From: an uncultured Rhodopila sp.
GTDB lineage: Bacteria > Pseudomonadota > Alphaproteobacteria > Acetobacterales > Acetobacteraceae
Assembly: GCF_903915725.1 (NCBI RefSeq)
Contig: NZ_CAIWTY010000079.1
Location: 1 to 64,000 of the forward strand
Direction of reading: 5' to 3'
Length of the DNA stretch: 64,000 bases
The notes beneath the pieces are model-generated. The model saw only the letters and a list, made by a program, of their open reading frames with translations. It searched no databases and was not told where the DNA came from. Below are positions 1-9,042 of this stretch, piece by piece (within the stretch, counting starts at the first letter, position 1; each line of letters begins with the position of its first letter). Made by a program: the position numbers and the translations under genes.

Positions 1-203
1 CCGGCTGATTGGACCCAGCGGATGGCGATGCCGTCCTTGGCGAACTCGGTTTCGAGCAGGTTTTGGGACTTCAGCACGATGCTGACGGGGTTGTAGGTCG
101 CCCAGTCGATGGTGATTTGGGTGGGTTTGTCGGCTCGGGCGGGGGTGGCGAGGCTGGCGAGGGCGGCGGTGGTTAGAGTGCGGCGGGTGAGTTGGTACGG
201 CAC
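1..203 (-). CDS. Aliphatic sulfonate ABC transporter substrate-binding protein (5' part only)
   Basis: This is the N-terminal 67 residues of a gene that runs off the left edge. I start it at GTG 203, which has GGAG six bases upstream. The first 25 residues form an export signal with a twin-arginine-like LTRRTL stretch and an alanine-rich core ending ARA. The mature start (ITIDWATYNPVS, then FAKDGI and RWVQSAG) matches what I know of SsuA-type periplasmic proteins that deliver alkanesulfonates to an inner-membrane permease for sulfur supply. The ligand pocket lies outside the window, so the exact substrate (sulfonate, taurine or nitrate) is an inference. Confidence 0.72.
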   Translation of the reverse strand, partial: MPYQLTRRTLTTAALASLATPARADKPTQITIDWATYNPVSIVLKSQNLLETEFAKDGIAIRWVQSA

Positions 204-575
204 GGGGATCTCCGGGGGGTTTCCGGGAGAAAGGAGGGCGTTTTTTCTGGGGAGGCAAGAGTGGGATGGTGATGAAGAAGACTATTGTCCAATGCGCTGA
301 TTTGATAGAAGAATTTTGCATCCCGGGTCGGGGGAGGAAAACTTCGTAGCCGGCGCAGAGATCGGCTCAGCCCGGCGCATGCGACCATGAATACGTGCGC
401 CACGGCGCAATGATCCCGGTCGCTGCGATCGGCTGCTGACCGGTGCCCGCGTTCGGGAGTCGGTTCTGAACGGCACTTTCCGCTTGTCTTGACCAATGCC
501 ACTTGAGCCGGCCCGCTTGATATATGTGTCGAAAGAGTGTATAAACTGCACATCATTAGGCGGGAGGCATTTCAC

Positions 576-785
576 ATGAGCGCGCGCTTCAACGTCGTTA
601 TGTCCGATGAGCTGAATCGAGCCATCGATACGGCCGCCGAGGAAAGCGAGACCACCAAGAGCGAGATCTTTCGCAAGGCGCTCCAATTGTTCCTGGCCGC
701 CCGCGATGGCAATCGGCGCGGATTGAAGCTTGGCCTGGTCGATCCCAAGACCGAAAAGATGCAAACCGAGATCGTCGGCCTGTGA
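576..785 (+). CDS. Ribbon-helix-helix DNA-binding protein
   Basis: This 69-residue protein has a ribbon-helix-helix (CopG/Arc-like) plan. A short strand (ARFNVVMSDEL) precedes two helices (NRAIDTAAEES, then SEIFRKALQLFLAARD), as in dimeric repressors and type II antitoxins. I chose ATG 576 because GGGAGG lies 10-15 bases upstream; an in-frame start at 537 would add 13 residues that do not fit the fold. The stop overlaps the next gene by four bases (GTGA), so the two are translationally coupled. It probably represses its own promoter, but no operator is proven. It could equally be the antitoxin-like partner of the next gene. Confidence 0.7.
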   Translation: MSARFNVVMSDELNRAIDTAAEESETTKSEIFRKALQLFLAARDGNRRGLKLGLVDPKTEKMQTEIVGL

Positions 786-1060
786 AGCCGGAGGTCGGCC
801 TGCTTGATCTGCAAAATCCGACCTCGGAGCATAATTTCAAGATTTCGCTCGAACCCAAGGAGGCTGTGGCCGATCGGTATGTCCGGCTGTTCAAGGACGT
901 CGTGCTGTTCGTTCTTGCCGTCGGGTTCGTGCTGGTGATCGTCTGGTTGTGCATCGCAACGATGGTGTCCCCCGCCGCCCAGCCTGAGGAGAAGAAGTGG
1001 GCGATGTCGATCTTGTCCGCCGCCGCTGGCGGGATGATCGGGTATCTCATCCGCAAGTGA
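782..1060 (+). CDS. Small single-pass membrane protein coupled to an RHH gene
   Basis: This 92-residue protein starts at GTG 782, inside the stop of the RHH gene. A hydrophilic N-terminal half (about 1-39) leads into a strong transmembrane helix (VVLFVLAVGFVLVIVWLCIA, about 40-60). A short charged linker (EEKKW) and a second weakly hydrophobic, glycine-rich segment (AAAGGMIGYLI) follow at the C-terminus. I recognise no family. Small membrane proteins coupled to RHH regulators are sometimes toxins or sensors, but nothing here proves that. The 166 bases after it hold no gene I can support. Confidence 0.6.
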   Translation: MKPEVGLLDLQNPTSEHNFKISLEPKEAVADRYVRLFKDVVLFVLAVGFVLVIVWLCIATMVSPAAQPEEKKWAMSILSAAAGGMIGYLIRK

Positions 1061-1226
1061 GGCGGCTGGGCGGTGAAGGCTGGCGTGGGATGGGGCCAGG
1101 GTGCTAGCCAAAGCATGACGGTGGAGCATATTGCCCTCGACCGGCCATGCTGGCCGTGTCTTGTGGATACAGAAACCCGGCGGCGGTTAGCGCGGTCAGC
1201 CCTACGGCTTTGGAGAGCGGCGGGTT

Positions 1227-3395
1227 TCAGAGTTCCCGCGCCTCCAGGCCTCGCCGGAAATCATTGATTATTTGCAAGGTCGCTGCATCAGTCGTCTTTG
1301 GCGCGATTGAGGCGAGGCGCTGAAGTAGCGTGTCGACATCGAGCAGACTTTGGAGGGTGCCCCGACGAACAGCGGGATGCTCGCTGACGGCACGGTCGCC
1401 AAATCCTTGTGACCTCACGACCTGCGTTGCGGCCTTGGCAAGCTGTACGGCCCCGGAATCGTCTTTTAGGGTATCCTGCACCCAGTTAGAAACTATTGAT
1501 TCACTGTCCAGAGTGAGCCAGTCCAGAAGCAAACCAATCAAATTGGTGGCTTGCCGAAGTGAACCGTTGGAAGCGGCGGCGCGTAACCGATCCCGAAACT
1601 TACCCTCCAGTTCGTCGCATATGGCATCGCTTATTTCGGGGCGCCCAGATCTTTCTGGCTTCTCGGGGTCGCGACCCAGGGCGGAACGAAACCCCGACAG
1701 CGCATAGCGTAGGAGGCTTAAAGACGGGCATGAATCAAAAGCCTTTCTCAAGGTTTGCGCGCGAACCTCATCATCGAGTCGCTTTAGCAGATTGTTGATA
1801 ACCCACCAAACCCGCCAGATTGCAGGAAACGACATAAAGTCCCCGCGCTCGTCGGCAGGGTTAAGAAAGTGCTCGGAAGCCCCAAAAAGGCTCAGGATTG
1901 CCGCGGGGACACGATCCTCAGGGATGGTCGAGGTGAGACCTAAGAGATCTTCGAGAAGTATGGCCGCCCTCGTTCCACCGGAAGGCCGAACTACCGCAGC
2001 ATTTTCGGCAACCTTTTCCAAAACATAGGCCTGATCGGCAATGTTGGCCACAAAGGACTCCAACGCCGAGCGGCTAATTACCTCGTTGTCGATCCCAAAC
2101 CGGAAGTAAGTCGGGAAGTGCCGTGCGCTACAGATTCGCCGCTCGCGATCCCATACAGCAACGAACTCCCCGCTATACCCGTGGTTTTCCCAAGTTTTTT
2201 CAAGCCTTGGGAATAGGCGCGTGAGAGCCTCTTTGACGCCCTCCCGCGACTCGGAGTTGACAAGGGCAAGGAGTTTTTGTCCGGTCGAGGCCTCCTCGCG
2301 GTCGGACAATCCCGTTAGTGCGTCTCGGTTATCTCGGATGAATCCGTAAAGATTTGCCTCAAAGAGGCGGAGCGTCTCGATAGCAACGAAATCCGCGAAA
2401 TCTAGTTCACCAGCTATAGGTGGCCAGGATACGCGAAGGGCGTTTAAGAGGCGCCCTACGTCCCGCGGTGTCGTTAGCCAAGGAGCGACGGCATCATGGA
2501 ATACATTCATCCACCGAGTCTGGTCAGGAATCTTGAGGTCGCCCACCAATGCTCCCAGCCCTTTGTCAAAAAGCCGGTAAAGATCCACGCGGTGAACAGG
2601 GGGCAAATCAAATGCGGCCTGCACGATTTTCTCCAACCACTCTGGCCCCGCCTCATCTCTGGGGTCAGACAAGGCAAGCCTGGCAATCTTGCGGTCGAAT
2701 AGGAGCACGTAGATTACCTGTGGCAGGTCCGCGACGGATTTCACGAGACGAAATATCTGGCGTGCCTCTTCCGGGGTTAGGCGGTCGATATCGTCGATAA
2801 CGACGAGAATGCTTGCCCGCTGATCACGAAGGGCTGTGCGGAGTTTTTCACGTGCCGCAAACAAGCTCTCTTCTTTTTGTGCGGCCACGCCAACCGCTTT
2901 GAGCAGAGCGCCGACAATACCCTTGAATATAGAGCCGCCTGGTACGAAGTCGAAAACCGAGGTCGCGATATCGCTCGAGTCCGAAACGCGTGTCGCTAGT
3001 GTTCGCAGGCCATTGATGATCTTGTTGGATACCTTGCTGTCCAGAGCTGCGGCGACCTCGGAAAAGAACGCCCTCGTCAGATTTTCCTGTCCGGAGAACC
3101 ACCATGGGTTGAAGTGGACAACAATAATCTGTCCATTTCTGGTGGACTTTTTATCGGGTTCGCCGAGCGCTTCGATCACCATGTTCACGGCGGACGTTTT
3201 GCCGCTTCCCCAGGCGCCATTGACGGCGAGGACGATTCCCTCGCTGGGCGTGAGGCTTGCGATGCTTCGCGCCAGTGCGCGCGCGAAGTCGCCGTAGCCA
3301 AGTTGATCATCCGCCAAGCGTTCTACGGGACGATCGCCATCGAGCGACCCGAAATTCTGTCGATCTTGAGGCAACGTGTTCAGATGCTGGTCCAT
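1227..3395 (-). CDS. KAP-family P-loop NTPase
   Basis: This 722-residue STAND/AAA-like ATPase has Walker A GAWGSGKTS at residues 60-68 and Walker B ILVVIDDIDRL at about 196-206. Between them lie HFNPWWFSG and a long helical insert; a sensor-like TTPRDVGRLLNALR and an alpha-helical C-terminal half follow. This is the arrangement of the KAP family (Kidins220/PifA), several of whose bacterial members act in phage exclusion. Unlike many KAP proteins I see no clear transmembrane pair. I chose ATG 3395; an upstream in-frame start at 3521 would add 42 basic residues. The gene lies directly downstream of the HEYGH protease and shares its lower GC, suggesting joint transfer. The trigger and effector action are unknown. 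Confidence 0.8.
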   Translation of the reverse strand: MDQHLNTLPQDRQNFGSLDGDRPVERLADDQLGYGDFARALARSIASLTPSEGIVLAVNGAWGSGKTSAVNMVIEALGEPDKKSTRNGQIIVVHFNPWWFSGQENLTRAFFSEVAAALDSKVSNKIINGLRTLATRVSDSSDIATSVFDFVPGGSIFKGIVGALLKAVGVAAQKEESLFAAREKLRTALRDQRASILVVIDDIDRLTPEEARQIFRLVKSVADLPQVIYVLLFDRKIARLALSDPRDEAGPEWLEKIVQAAFDLPPVHRVDLYRLFDKGLGALVGDLKIPDQTRWMNVFHDAVAPWLTTPRDVGRLLNALRVSWPPIAGELDFADFVAIETLRLFEANLYGFIRDNRDALTGLSDREEASTGQKLLALVNSESREGVKEALTRLFPRLEKTWENHGYSGEFVAVWDRERRICSARHFPTYFRFGIDNEVISRSALESFVANIADQAYVLEKVAENAAVVRPSGGTRAAILLEDLLGLTSTIPEDRVPAAILSLFGASEHFLNPADERGDFMSFPAIWRVWWVINNLLKRLDDEVRAQTLRKAFDSCPSLSLLRYALSGFRSALGRDPEKPERSGRPEISDAICDELEGKFRDRLRAAASNGSLRQATNLIGLLLDWLTLDSESIVSNWVQDTLKDDSGAVQLAKAATQVVRSQGFGDRAVSEHPAVRRGTLQSLLDVDTLLQRLASIAPKTTDAATLQIINDFRRGLEAREL

Positions 3396-3573
3396 AACGA
3401 GTCCCGAAGAGAGGAGATCAACGCGTCGGTGGATCGTAGCACAAGTGTGCGAAGTCGTAAGGAAAAAAGCAGGTCTACGGAAGACCGAGCTCCGGCGGCC
3501 ACGAAGGTTCTCCCCTCTCAATTTTGCCGTGCACCTGACGGGCCGGTCTGAGCGGTTAGCGCCGCTTCTGCAA

Positions 3574-4710
3574 TCAGCCGGCTTGTGAAGCCGCCAAGTT
3601 TATCTGCTCCCGGAACCGGCGCATCTCGGCCAGTAGCGGAGGGGGCAAAGTGGCAAGGGTCGGTAAGATTGTATTGTGGACCAGTTCCATGATGCGCGCG
3701 CTCGCGAGCCGGAAACCCCGTAGGCGCTTGAACTCGGCGGGCTTAAGGAGGCGGACCGCGTCGAACCGGACGATGCGGTCGGAGATTGGGGGATGTGATT
3801 TATCTCGCGGAGGAGGAGCGCCCATCACCAGCTCGACCGAGCGCAACGTCTCAAGCGCCATCAGCAACACGACCCCACCCGCGCCCGAGACTAGGTACGG
3901 GTTCTCAAGGACTATGGGCCTACGATCTACCTCATCGCAAATCCTGAGCGCGAACTGGTCGGCCTCGAACTCCTGGACATGTGGGTCGGCTTCAACGTCT
4001 CTGCCATGGGCAAGGTGGTGGTGACCGTACTCGTGAGCGACCGCGAAAATCTCCATCGCGCGGGCGACTTGCTCCATCAGCATTACCTCCTCCTTTGTAG
4101 ACGGGCGAAAGGGCACACCAAAATTGGTTCCGGTTGTCGCGAACGAGAGGTAGATCTTCATCCAATAGCCGATGACCTCGGGCGATAGCCGCAGCAACGC
4201 TATCCCAGCCTCTTGCGTGTAGCTGTCGGGTTCCCAGAGCCAGGGGTTGAGGCGAAGCGTTCGGGTGAAGGCTCGCGCGACGAGACCGCAGAAGCGGAAC
4301 AGGAAAGACCCCACTGTTATGATGCTCTCGTCGGTCATGATTACACCGGTCTTGGCGGCTAGGGGCGTAACGCGAGGTTCCACGCCGCGTGCAATCCATG
4401 CGTGCGAGTGAAGGCCGAGTCTATCCATTGCGGCCTCAACGTCGTCCGCCAACCAAGCTAGTATGGCCTCAACGGACCGGTTGGCGCCGGGACTAGTAAC
4501 TGGCGCCAACCCCTCCCAAGCGCGTCGCTGCTCGTCGATGGCATCGATCTCGGTCTTGCTCCAACCAGCGGCCACCATACCTTCGCGGAAGCGCGTGTAG
4601 TCGGCGCCCTCGTCGTACTCCGGGTCAGCGACACACGCCCACGGGTGGGCGGCGAGGCGTTCGAACATTTGCGACCAGAGGTCGGCTGCCGCAGCATTAT
4701 CCTTTGTCAT
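3574..4710 (-). CDS. HEYGH-motif zinc metallopeptidase
   Basis: This is a 378-residue protein with a zincin signature: H226-E-Y-G-H230 as two zinc ligands and the general base, with E247-F-E-A-D251 downstream as the likely third-ligand helix. The region before it (about 1-220) is helical and carries no signal peptide, so a cytoplasmic location is likely. I prefer ATG 4710; a TTG at 4761 would extend it by 17 residues, and neither has a strong ribosome site. It sits just upstream of the KAP NTPase on the same strand, so the two may be co-transcribed, with the NTPase sensing and the protease acting. That pairing of roles is inference. I cannot assign it to a named peptidase family. Confidence 0.72.
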   Translation of the reverse strand: MTKDNAAAADLWSQMFERLAAHPWACVADPEYDEGADYTRFREGMVAAGWSKTEIDAIDEQRRAWEGLAPVTSPGANRSVEAILAWLADDVEAAMDRLGLHSHAWIARGVEPRVTPLAAKTGVIMTDESIITVGSFLFRFCGLVARAFTRTLRLNPWLWEPDSYTQEAGIALLRLSPEVIGYWMKIYLSFATTGTNFGVPFRPSTKEEVMLMEQVARAMEIFAVAHEYGHHHLAHGRDVEADPHVQEFEADQFALRICDEVDRRPIVLENPYLVSGAGGVVLLMALETLRSVELVMGAPPPRDKSHPPISDRIVRFDAVRLLKPAEFKRLRGFRLASARIMELVHNTILPTLATLPPPLLAEMRRFREQINLAASQAG

Positions 4711-5036
4711 GGCGGAATAATAGGCAAAACCTATCGTGAAGTCATGCGCCGATATGAACAAAGTCGCGACCGCGGCTGCGCTACGGCGCGGGCACCCAAG
4801 GTCGCTGGCTAGCGGGATGCCTTAAGCCATGTTTTGCTATCATCATGGAAAATGGATCCAGTTAGGTTTAAACTCCGCCGCATAGGCTGGGTGCCGTGGT
4901 TCGGCGGCCTTCCCGAACCTAATCCGCTGAACTAAGCCTGTCGAAACCGCTTTGTCGGGCCTTGTCTAAGAAAAATTTCTTTACACGCCGCCACAACCCA
5001 ATGTAGAACCGCCGTACCCCATCCCGAGCACACGCC

Positions 5037-5750
5037 ATGTCCACACCCGCACCCGCCTCCCCCGACACCAACCTCGTCAACCTCATCCTCGCCCTGCTGA
5101 CGCCGATGTTCCTCTGGTCCACCGCCGGAGACATCCGCCTCGCCCACATCGCGGCAGCGCAGACGCTGAACGAATACCGCGCCGCCAACCGCCTCAGCCT
5201 GTTCACGGTTGCGAAAATCATCGCCTTCGACATCGCCACCCTGAGTTCCCTCAGCCTCTCGATGTATGAGGACGTCTCCATGCTCCTCGCCCTGCGCCTG
5301 CGCGGCAACGCCAACAGCCTGGACCGCTCCGGCGAACGCAACCGCCGCGCGTGGGAACAAACCAGCCGCACCGCCGCCCCCGACGAAACCGAGGATGCCG
5401 TCGAAGCCGCGATCGCCGAAGCCCAGCGGATGGTGCAGGAAGCCAAGGCCCGCATCCACGCCGCCGCCCAACCGGCCGAAAAAGCGCAACCGGACGCCGA
5501 ACCAACGGCGGAGGCCACCCGGGTTCCCGCCCCCCTGCCCCCGTCCACCCGGACCTCCGAGCAGCAGCACCGCTCCGCCCGGGCCAGCGCAATGACCACG
5601 GTCGCCGAGGAATTCACCGCGGAACTGAAAGACCTCACGCCCGCGGAGCGTTGGAAGGAGATGGCGCGGATCGAAGCCCTGACCATCGCCGCGGCCGATA
5701 TCGCCGCCGGCGCCGCCCTGCCGCCCATCCCCGCGATGGCCGCGGAATAG
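5037..5750 (+). CDS. Hypothetical protein with central membrane-like helix and charged C-terminal half
   Basis: This 237-residue protein has a hydrophobic N-terminal stretch (LVNLILALLTPMFLWSTAG, about 13-31). Next come a helical region with repeated Ser/Leu (IATLSSLSLSMYEDVSMLLALRLRG), then a Glu/Ala/Pro-rich, probably disordered, segment (about 110-180). A conserved-looking helical end follows (EEFTAELKDLTPAERWKEMARIEAL). The codon use is typical of the GC-rich host, so it looks native. I do not recognise the family. It stands alone: the 275 bases upstream and the repeat downstream carry no partner. Confidence 0.6.
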   Translation: MSTPAPASPDTNLVNLILALLTPMFLWSTAGDIRLAHIAAAQTLNEYRAANRLSLFTVAKIIAFDIATLSSLSLSMYEDVSMLLALRLRGNANSLDRSGERNRRAWEQTSRTAAPDETEDAVEAAIAEAQRMVQEAKARIHAAAQPAEKAQPDAEPTAEATRVPAPLPPSTRTSEQQHRSARASAMTTVAEEFTAELKDLTPAERWKEMARIEALTIAAADIAAGAALPPIPAMAAE

Positions 5751-5839
5751 CCCATCGGCCCCCCGCCCGTCCTGGCCGGGGAAAGCTCCGAGGCTATCGG
5801 GATAAGGCGAAGCCAACCTGCACCCAGGCCGCCCCCGTC

Positions 5840-5920
5840 GTCATGGCCGGGCGTATGAGCAACCGGGCATCCGAGCCTCAACGGCAATACGAGGACGGCC
5901 GGCACACGCCCGGCCATGAC
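5840..5920. repeat. Dispersed palindromic repeat, copy 1
   Basis: The ends are GTCATGGCCGGGC and GCCCGGCCATGAC, forming a long inverted repeat around an unrelated centre. The same end pair recurs at 26588, 38787, 40629 and 41918, with half copies at 12529 and 30270. Confidence 0.75.
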
Positions 5921-5950
5921 GACAAAGCAACGTCTTGCCCCCTGAAGCAA

Positions 5951-6325
5951 TCACCCTCTCGCGGCACCAGCCTCCTTCGCACCCGGCACGTCCAGCAATC
6001 GCCCGCTGCGGACGTCGTAGACGAAGCCGTGGATCGGGATTCGCCCCGGCATCAGAGGATGCGCCCGGATCCGCGCCACATCAGCGACAACACTCGCGTT
6101 CAGGTCCGTGAAACTGTGCCACTCGATGTAGCGGCCTTCCCGCGATCCGGGTCCGGCGCCGTGGTCGTGCCACCCCTGCTCATCAATGCTGGCTGTCTCG
6201 AGGCTGCTTTCCAGCAGGCCGCCGATGACCTGGTCGTCAAACAACTGCATGCCGCAATCGGTGTGGTGGATGACAACCCGAAGCGGTGGATGGCCAGGGA
6301 GCCGTCGGCGCCACGATCTATCATC
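5951..6325 (-). pseudogene. Truncated beta-carbonic anhydrase remnant
   Basis: The C-terminal half of a beta-class carbonic anhydrase is readable. [10 protein letters not shown] carries the second set of zinc ligands (His and Cys), and [30 protein letters not shown] and the natural stop follow. The N-terminal half, with the CxDxR zinc/catalytic motif, is not readable in this frame. A related-looking stretch (GSLAIHRFG) appears in another frame just upstream, after a stop, which points to frameshift plus loss. Without the first zinc ligand it cannot be an active enzyme. It marks the left part of a decayed region. Confidence 0.65.
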
Positions 6326-6370
6326 CGGCAGCATCAGCATGCGGCGAGGACGGCAAGCAGGTGCGCGCAA

Positions 6371-7448
6371 GACCGGATACGTAGCGCTGCCCCGGCGCTT
6401 GATACCGTCGCCGATACGGAATGGCCATGCGAGCCGAGCCGTATTTCACCCCTCTCAGCAGTGCCATATACCGTATCGATACGGTGCTTCGCGGTGCGTG
6501 GGCGGCCCAAGTGAATGCCCCGAAGTTGTTATGCACCTCCGGATTGGCGTTGCCCGACCGGACTCAGATCTTACTCGCCTCCCGAAATGTGCTGCGCAGC
6601 TCGGAAAAACTGATTCCGGGAATCAGTAAGACACTCCTGATTATATGTTTTTCCACTATGAGAGCGGGCGGCGGGTAACAACAGGTCCCCACGGTGCACT
6701 CCTTAAGGTAGCCGGTTACCAAATTCGCTTTGATCTGAATATGCTGCCCGCCCTCGACAACCAATTCCCTGTGTGGCGAGGCGGAGCGGGCGGCAGAACC
6801 GCGGTGCGGGACGGCTGGCGCGGCGGCCTCTTACGGTGTTCGGGCTGATACGCCCATGGCGGAGTTGAACCGTCAACCCGGGGTTTTCGGAAAGGATGGC
6901 CCGGGCCTGCCCAACTGAGGAACCCCGCCCTGCTTTTCCCGGCGGAGTAGCCTACGGATATGGTGCTTGGCGATACGACGGCGGCCTCTTAATCTACGCG
7001 GAATGCGGCGAAGGCGTTACGCGCGGCCGAACCTGTGTTGTCAAATGGGAATCAAATATTGCTAGCTTCCGGAAACGTGTTGCCTGATCTCCGGAAATCG
7101 ATTCATTGAGTCCGTAGGCAATTGTTGGACCAGCATCTTTTAGCTCGGAGCCGTTGGGGCTGACGGCAGGCGGCGCGCCTGCGCGTCCAGGCTGGAGCTG
7201 GACAGGTGGTTGTTTTATCCGCGGCAGCGTTCGCCGGATCGTCAACCGATCCTATGTCAGTCCGCGGCTGCTGCGTCAACGAGACCAACGGGCACGCAAG
7301 AACCTCCCCTCCTTCGCCATCGACGAGGCTTCTGGTACAGATGTGGCGGCCCGGGTTGAGACCGCGGTGAATGACCGGCTCCGCATCCGTGCCCGTCCAG
7401 GCTTTGCCGGGCGACCAGAACCTGCGCGAGTGCCTGCACCGCGGCGAG
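6371..7448. other. Gene-poor degenerate stretch
   Basis: I find no supportable gene here. Two perfect palindromes stand out: ACCGTATCGATACGGT at 6470-6485, and ACTGATTCCGGGAATCAGT at 6609-6627 (9-1-9). Both recur in degenerate form, in inverted order, at 13629-13795. The many short overlapping frames carry no domain-like sequence. Confidence 0.5.
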
Positions 7449-8363
7449 TCACGACCCGTTCAGCCGGCATGCGTCGGCGGAGGCATCGCTCAGCACGCGC
7501 ACACGCTCAGCCAGTCCCGGATGCGACGCCAGCAGGTCCAGAACCGTGTTCGCATCAGGCATCCCGCGCCAGGTGAGATCGCAGATCCTATCCAGGCCGA
7601 ACGCGGCCAGCGAGACGGCCGGCGGTTCTGAGCAATGTGACGCCGCCGCTCTCGCCCGACCGTCGCAGTGATACGACATAGAGGTAGCCGGGTTGCAGCG
7701 CCCCGGGACGCGACCGCATGCCCGGTCTCGCGGATCGCGGCGACCCACCGGTCCTCGGGTGATCCGTCGCCGGTACAGTCGATCTCCGCGAATAGGTCGG
7801 CCAACAGCATCCCGCGTCCAGCCGATCGCGCCCGGCGTCGTGACCCACGCAATCTGGGCGACATCGTCCGACGTCAGCGCCGTCGGTATCAGTCGGTGAT
7901 CGGCCGCGGCCACCAGGTCCGCCGGAAGCCGGGAGGGGTCGGCCGCAAGGCCGGCGCAAAGGAGGCCCTTCCAAAAGGACGCGGCGAATGTTTCGTCGGC
8001 TTGCCTCTCGGCGTAGGACCGCAACCGTTCCTCGGGCGCCCATACGACCCAGTTGCCAGTCTCCCGGTAATCAGGACGATCCCCAGTCGCGAAGCGCTCG
8101 CCTGAACGCGCTCGAGCCTGCCATTCATCCCGCGCGACCTCGGACCTTGCAGGGTCCGGCAGCAGAATGAGACAGACCGAACCGTCTCGCCCGGCTTCTT
8201 CATAGGTGGGCCCGGCCGCCGCGAGCGCGCGGGTCAGCAAGCACCCCACGGCAATGCGGGCCGGGTCGGGCGGATTGGTCGCGGGGTCTGCGGACAGGAC
8301 CGCACCCGGATCGGGACTACACGGCGCCGATGGCTGTGATCGAGGTTGGCGAAACGCTTTCAA
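7449..8363 (-). pseudogene. Frameshifted hypothetical gene
   Basis: The N-terminal two thirds reads well in one frame (ARIAVGCLLTRALAAAG, WVVWAPEERLRSYAERQADE, DDVAQIAWVTTPG). Past about 7835 the natural continuation jumps to another frame (GMLLADLFAEIDCTGDG, then WVAAIRETGHAVASRG). The end returns to the first frame (DRICDLTWRGMPDANTVLDLLASHPGLAERV). At least two compensating indels are implied. The start is a TTG at 8363 overlapping the stop of the upstream gene (TTGA), so the pair was once coupled. I recognise no family. An alternative is one intact but low-complexity protein. Confidence 0.5.
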
Positions 8364-8836
8364 TGCCGCGTCCCGTTCGCTCGACGCGTGACATAATCGG
8401 CGATGTGGCGCCGCATGAAGTCAGCGACCCGTGCGGGGGCGCGATCCGGCGCAGCGACGGACAGATGCCGGGCGAATTTGCATGCGGCGATCCACTCGGC
8501 ATCATGCAAACGGTCCACACTGATCGACGGCACGGCCGCGGCGTCCGAGGCGATCGGACCGATCAACAAATCAAAGGCAAGCCATGCCTCCACGCCCTCG
8601 CGTGGCACGTCCTCAGACCCGATCCTGCGACCGAGTGCGTAGCGGCGCCCGCTCGCGGTGATCGCGCACGCCGTCACTTCATCGAGGTGACGGATCGGCG
8701 TGCTGCGCACCCAGCTGAGCCCGCCGGTCCCGGAATGGTGGACGGCAAAGCCGAACAGGAGCCGGTCCCCGGTGATGATCCGAACCACGCACCACGGGTT
8801 CATGTATGCGTCGGCAAGGGAGTCAATGGAGCTCAT
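8360..8836 (-). CDS. Hypothetical protein of a plasmid-like gene pair
   Basis: This is a 158-residue soluble protein. I start it at ATG 8836 (SSIDSLADAYM), with GGGGG six bases upstream. The middle is strand-rich (CVVRIITGDRLLFGFAVHHSG, then SWVRSTPIRHLDE and GRRYALGRRIG), and the C-terminal part is helical (DAEWIAACKFARHL, then RVADFMRRHIADYVTRR). It looks intact, in contrast to its downstream partner, which overlaps its stop. No domain is recognised. The neighbourhood of partition-type and KfrA-type genes suggests a plasmid accessory gene, which is inference from context only. Confidence 0.55.
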   Translation of the reverse strand: MSSIDSLADAYMNPWCVVRIITGDRLLFGFAVHHSGTGGLSWVRSTPIRHLDEVTACAITASGRRYALGRRIGSEDVPREGVEAWLAFDLLIGPIASDAAAVPSISVDRLHDAEWIAACKFARHLSVAAPDRAPARVADFMRRHIADYVTRRANGTRH

Positions 8837-9042
8837 CGCACCCCCGATGTGTAGACGGGCGGGGCGAATGACTTGGCGTGCCGCCGAAGGCGGCAACGGC
8901 GTTCGCTGTGCTGCCTTTCATCGTTCCGATCTTCCCTTCGCACGCAGGCCACCGTCCCGCGCGGGACGATCCCGCCGGCGGGCCGGTATGATCTGCCTGC
9001 ACCGTTTGGATATCGCCGCCGTGGCACGGTTCAGGCGCTAAG

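Noticed and set aside
4886-4910. GGCTGGG..GCCGTGGTTCGGC as a possible far attachment site for the tRNA-Gln element
   Set aside because: Too many mismatches to the tRNA 3' end and no flanking evidence; likely chance.
4968-4981. AAGAAAAATTTCTT inverted repeat as a terminator
   Set aside because: All A/T stem, no gene end nearby, and just before a gene start; not convincing as a terminator or a defined operator.
7154-7576. A 140-codon rightward frame
   Set aside because: Arginine-rich and without ribosome site; overlaps the better-supported leftward broken gene.
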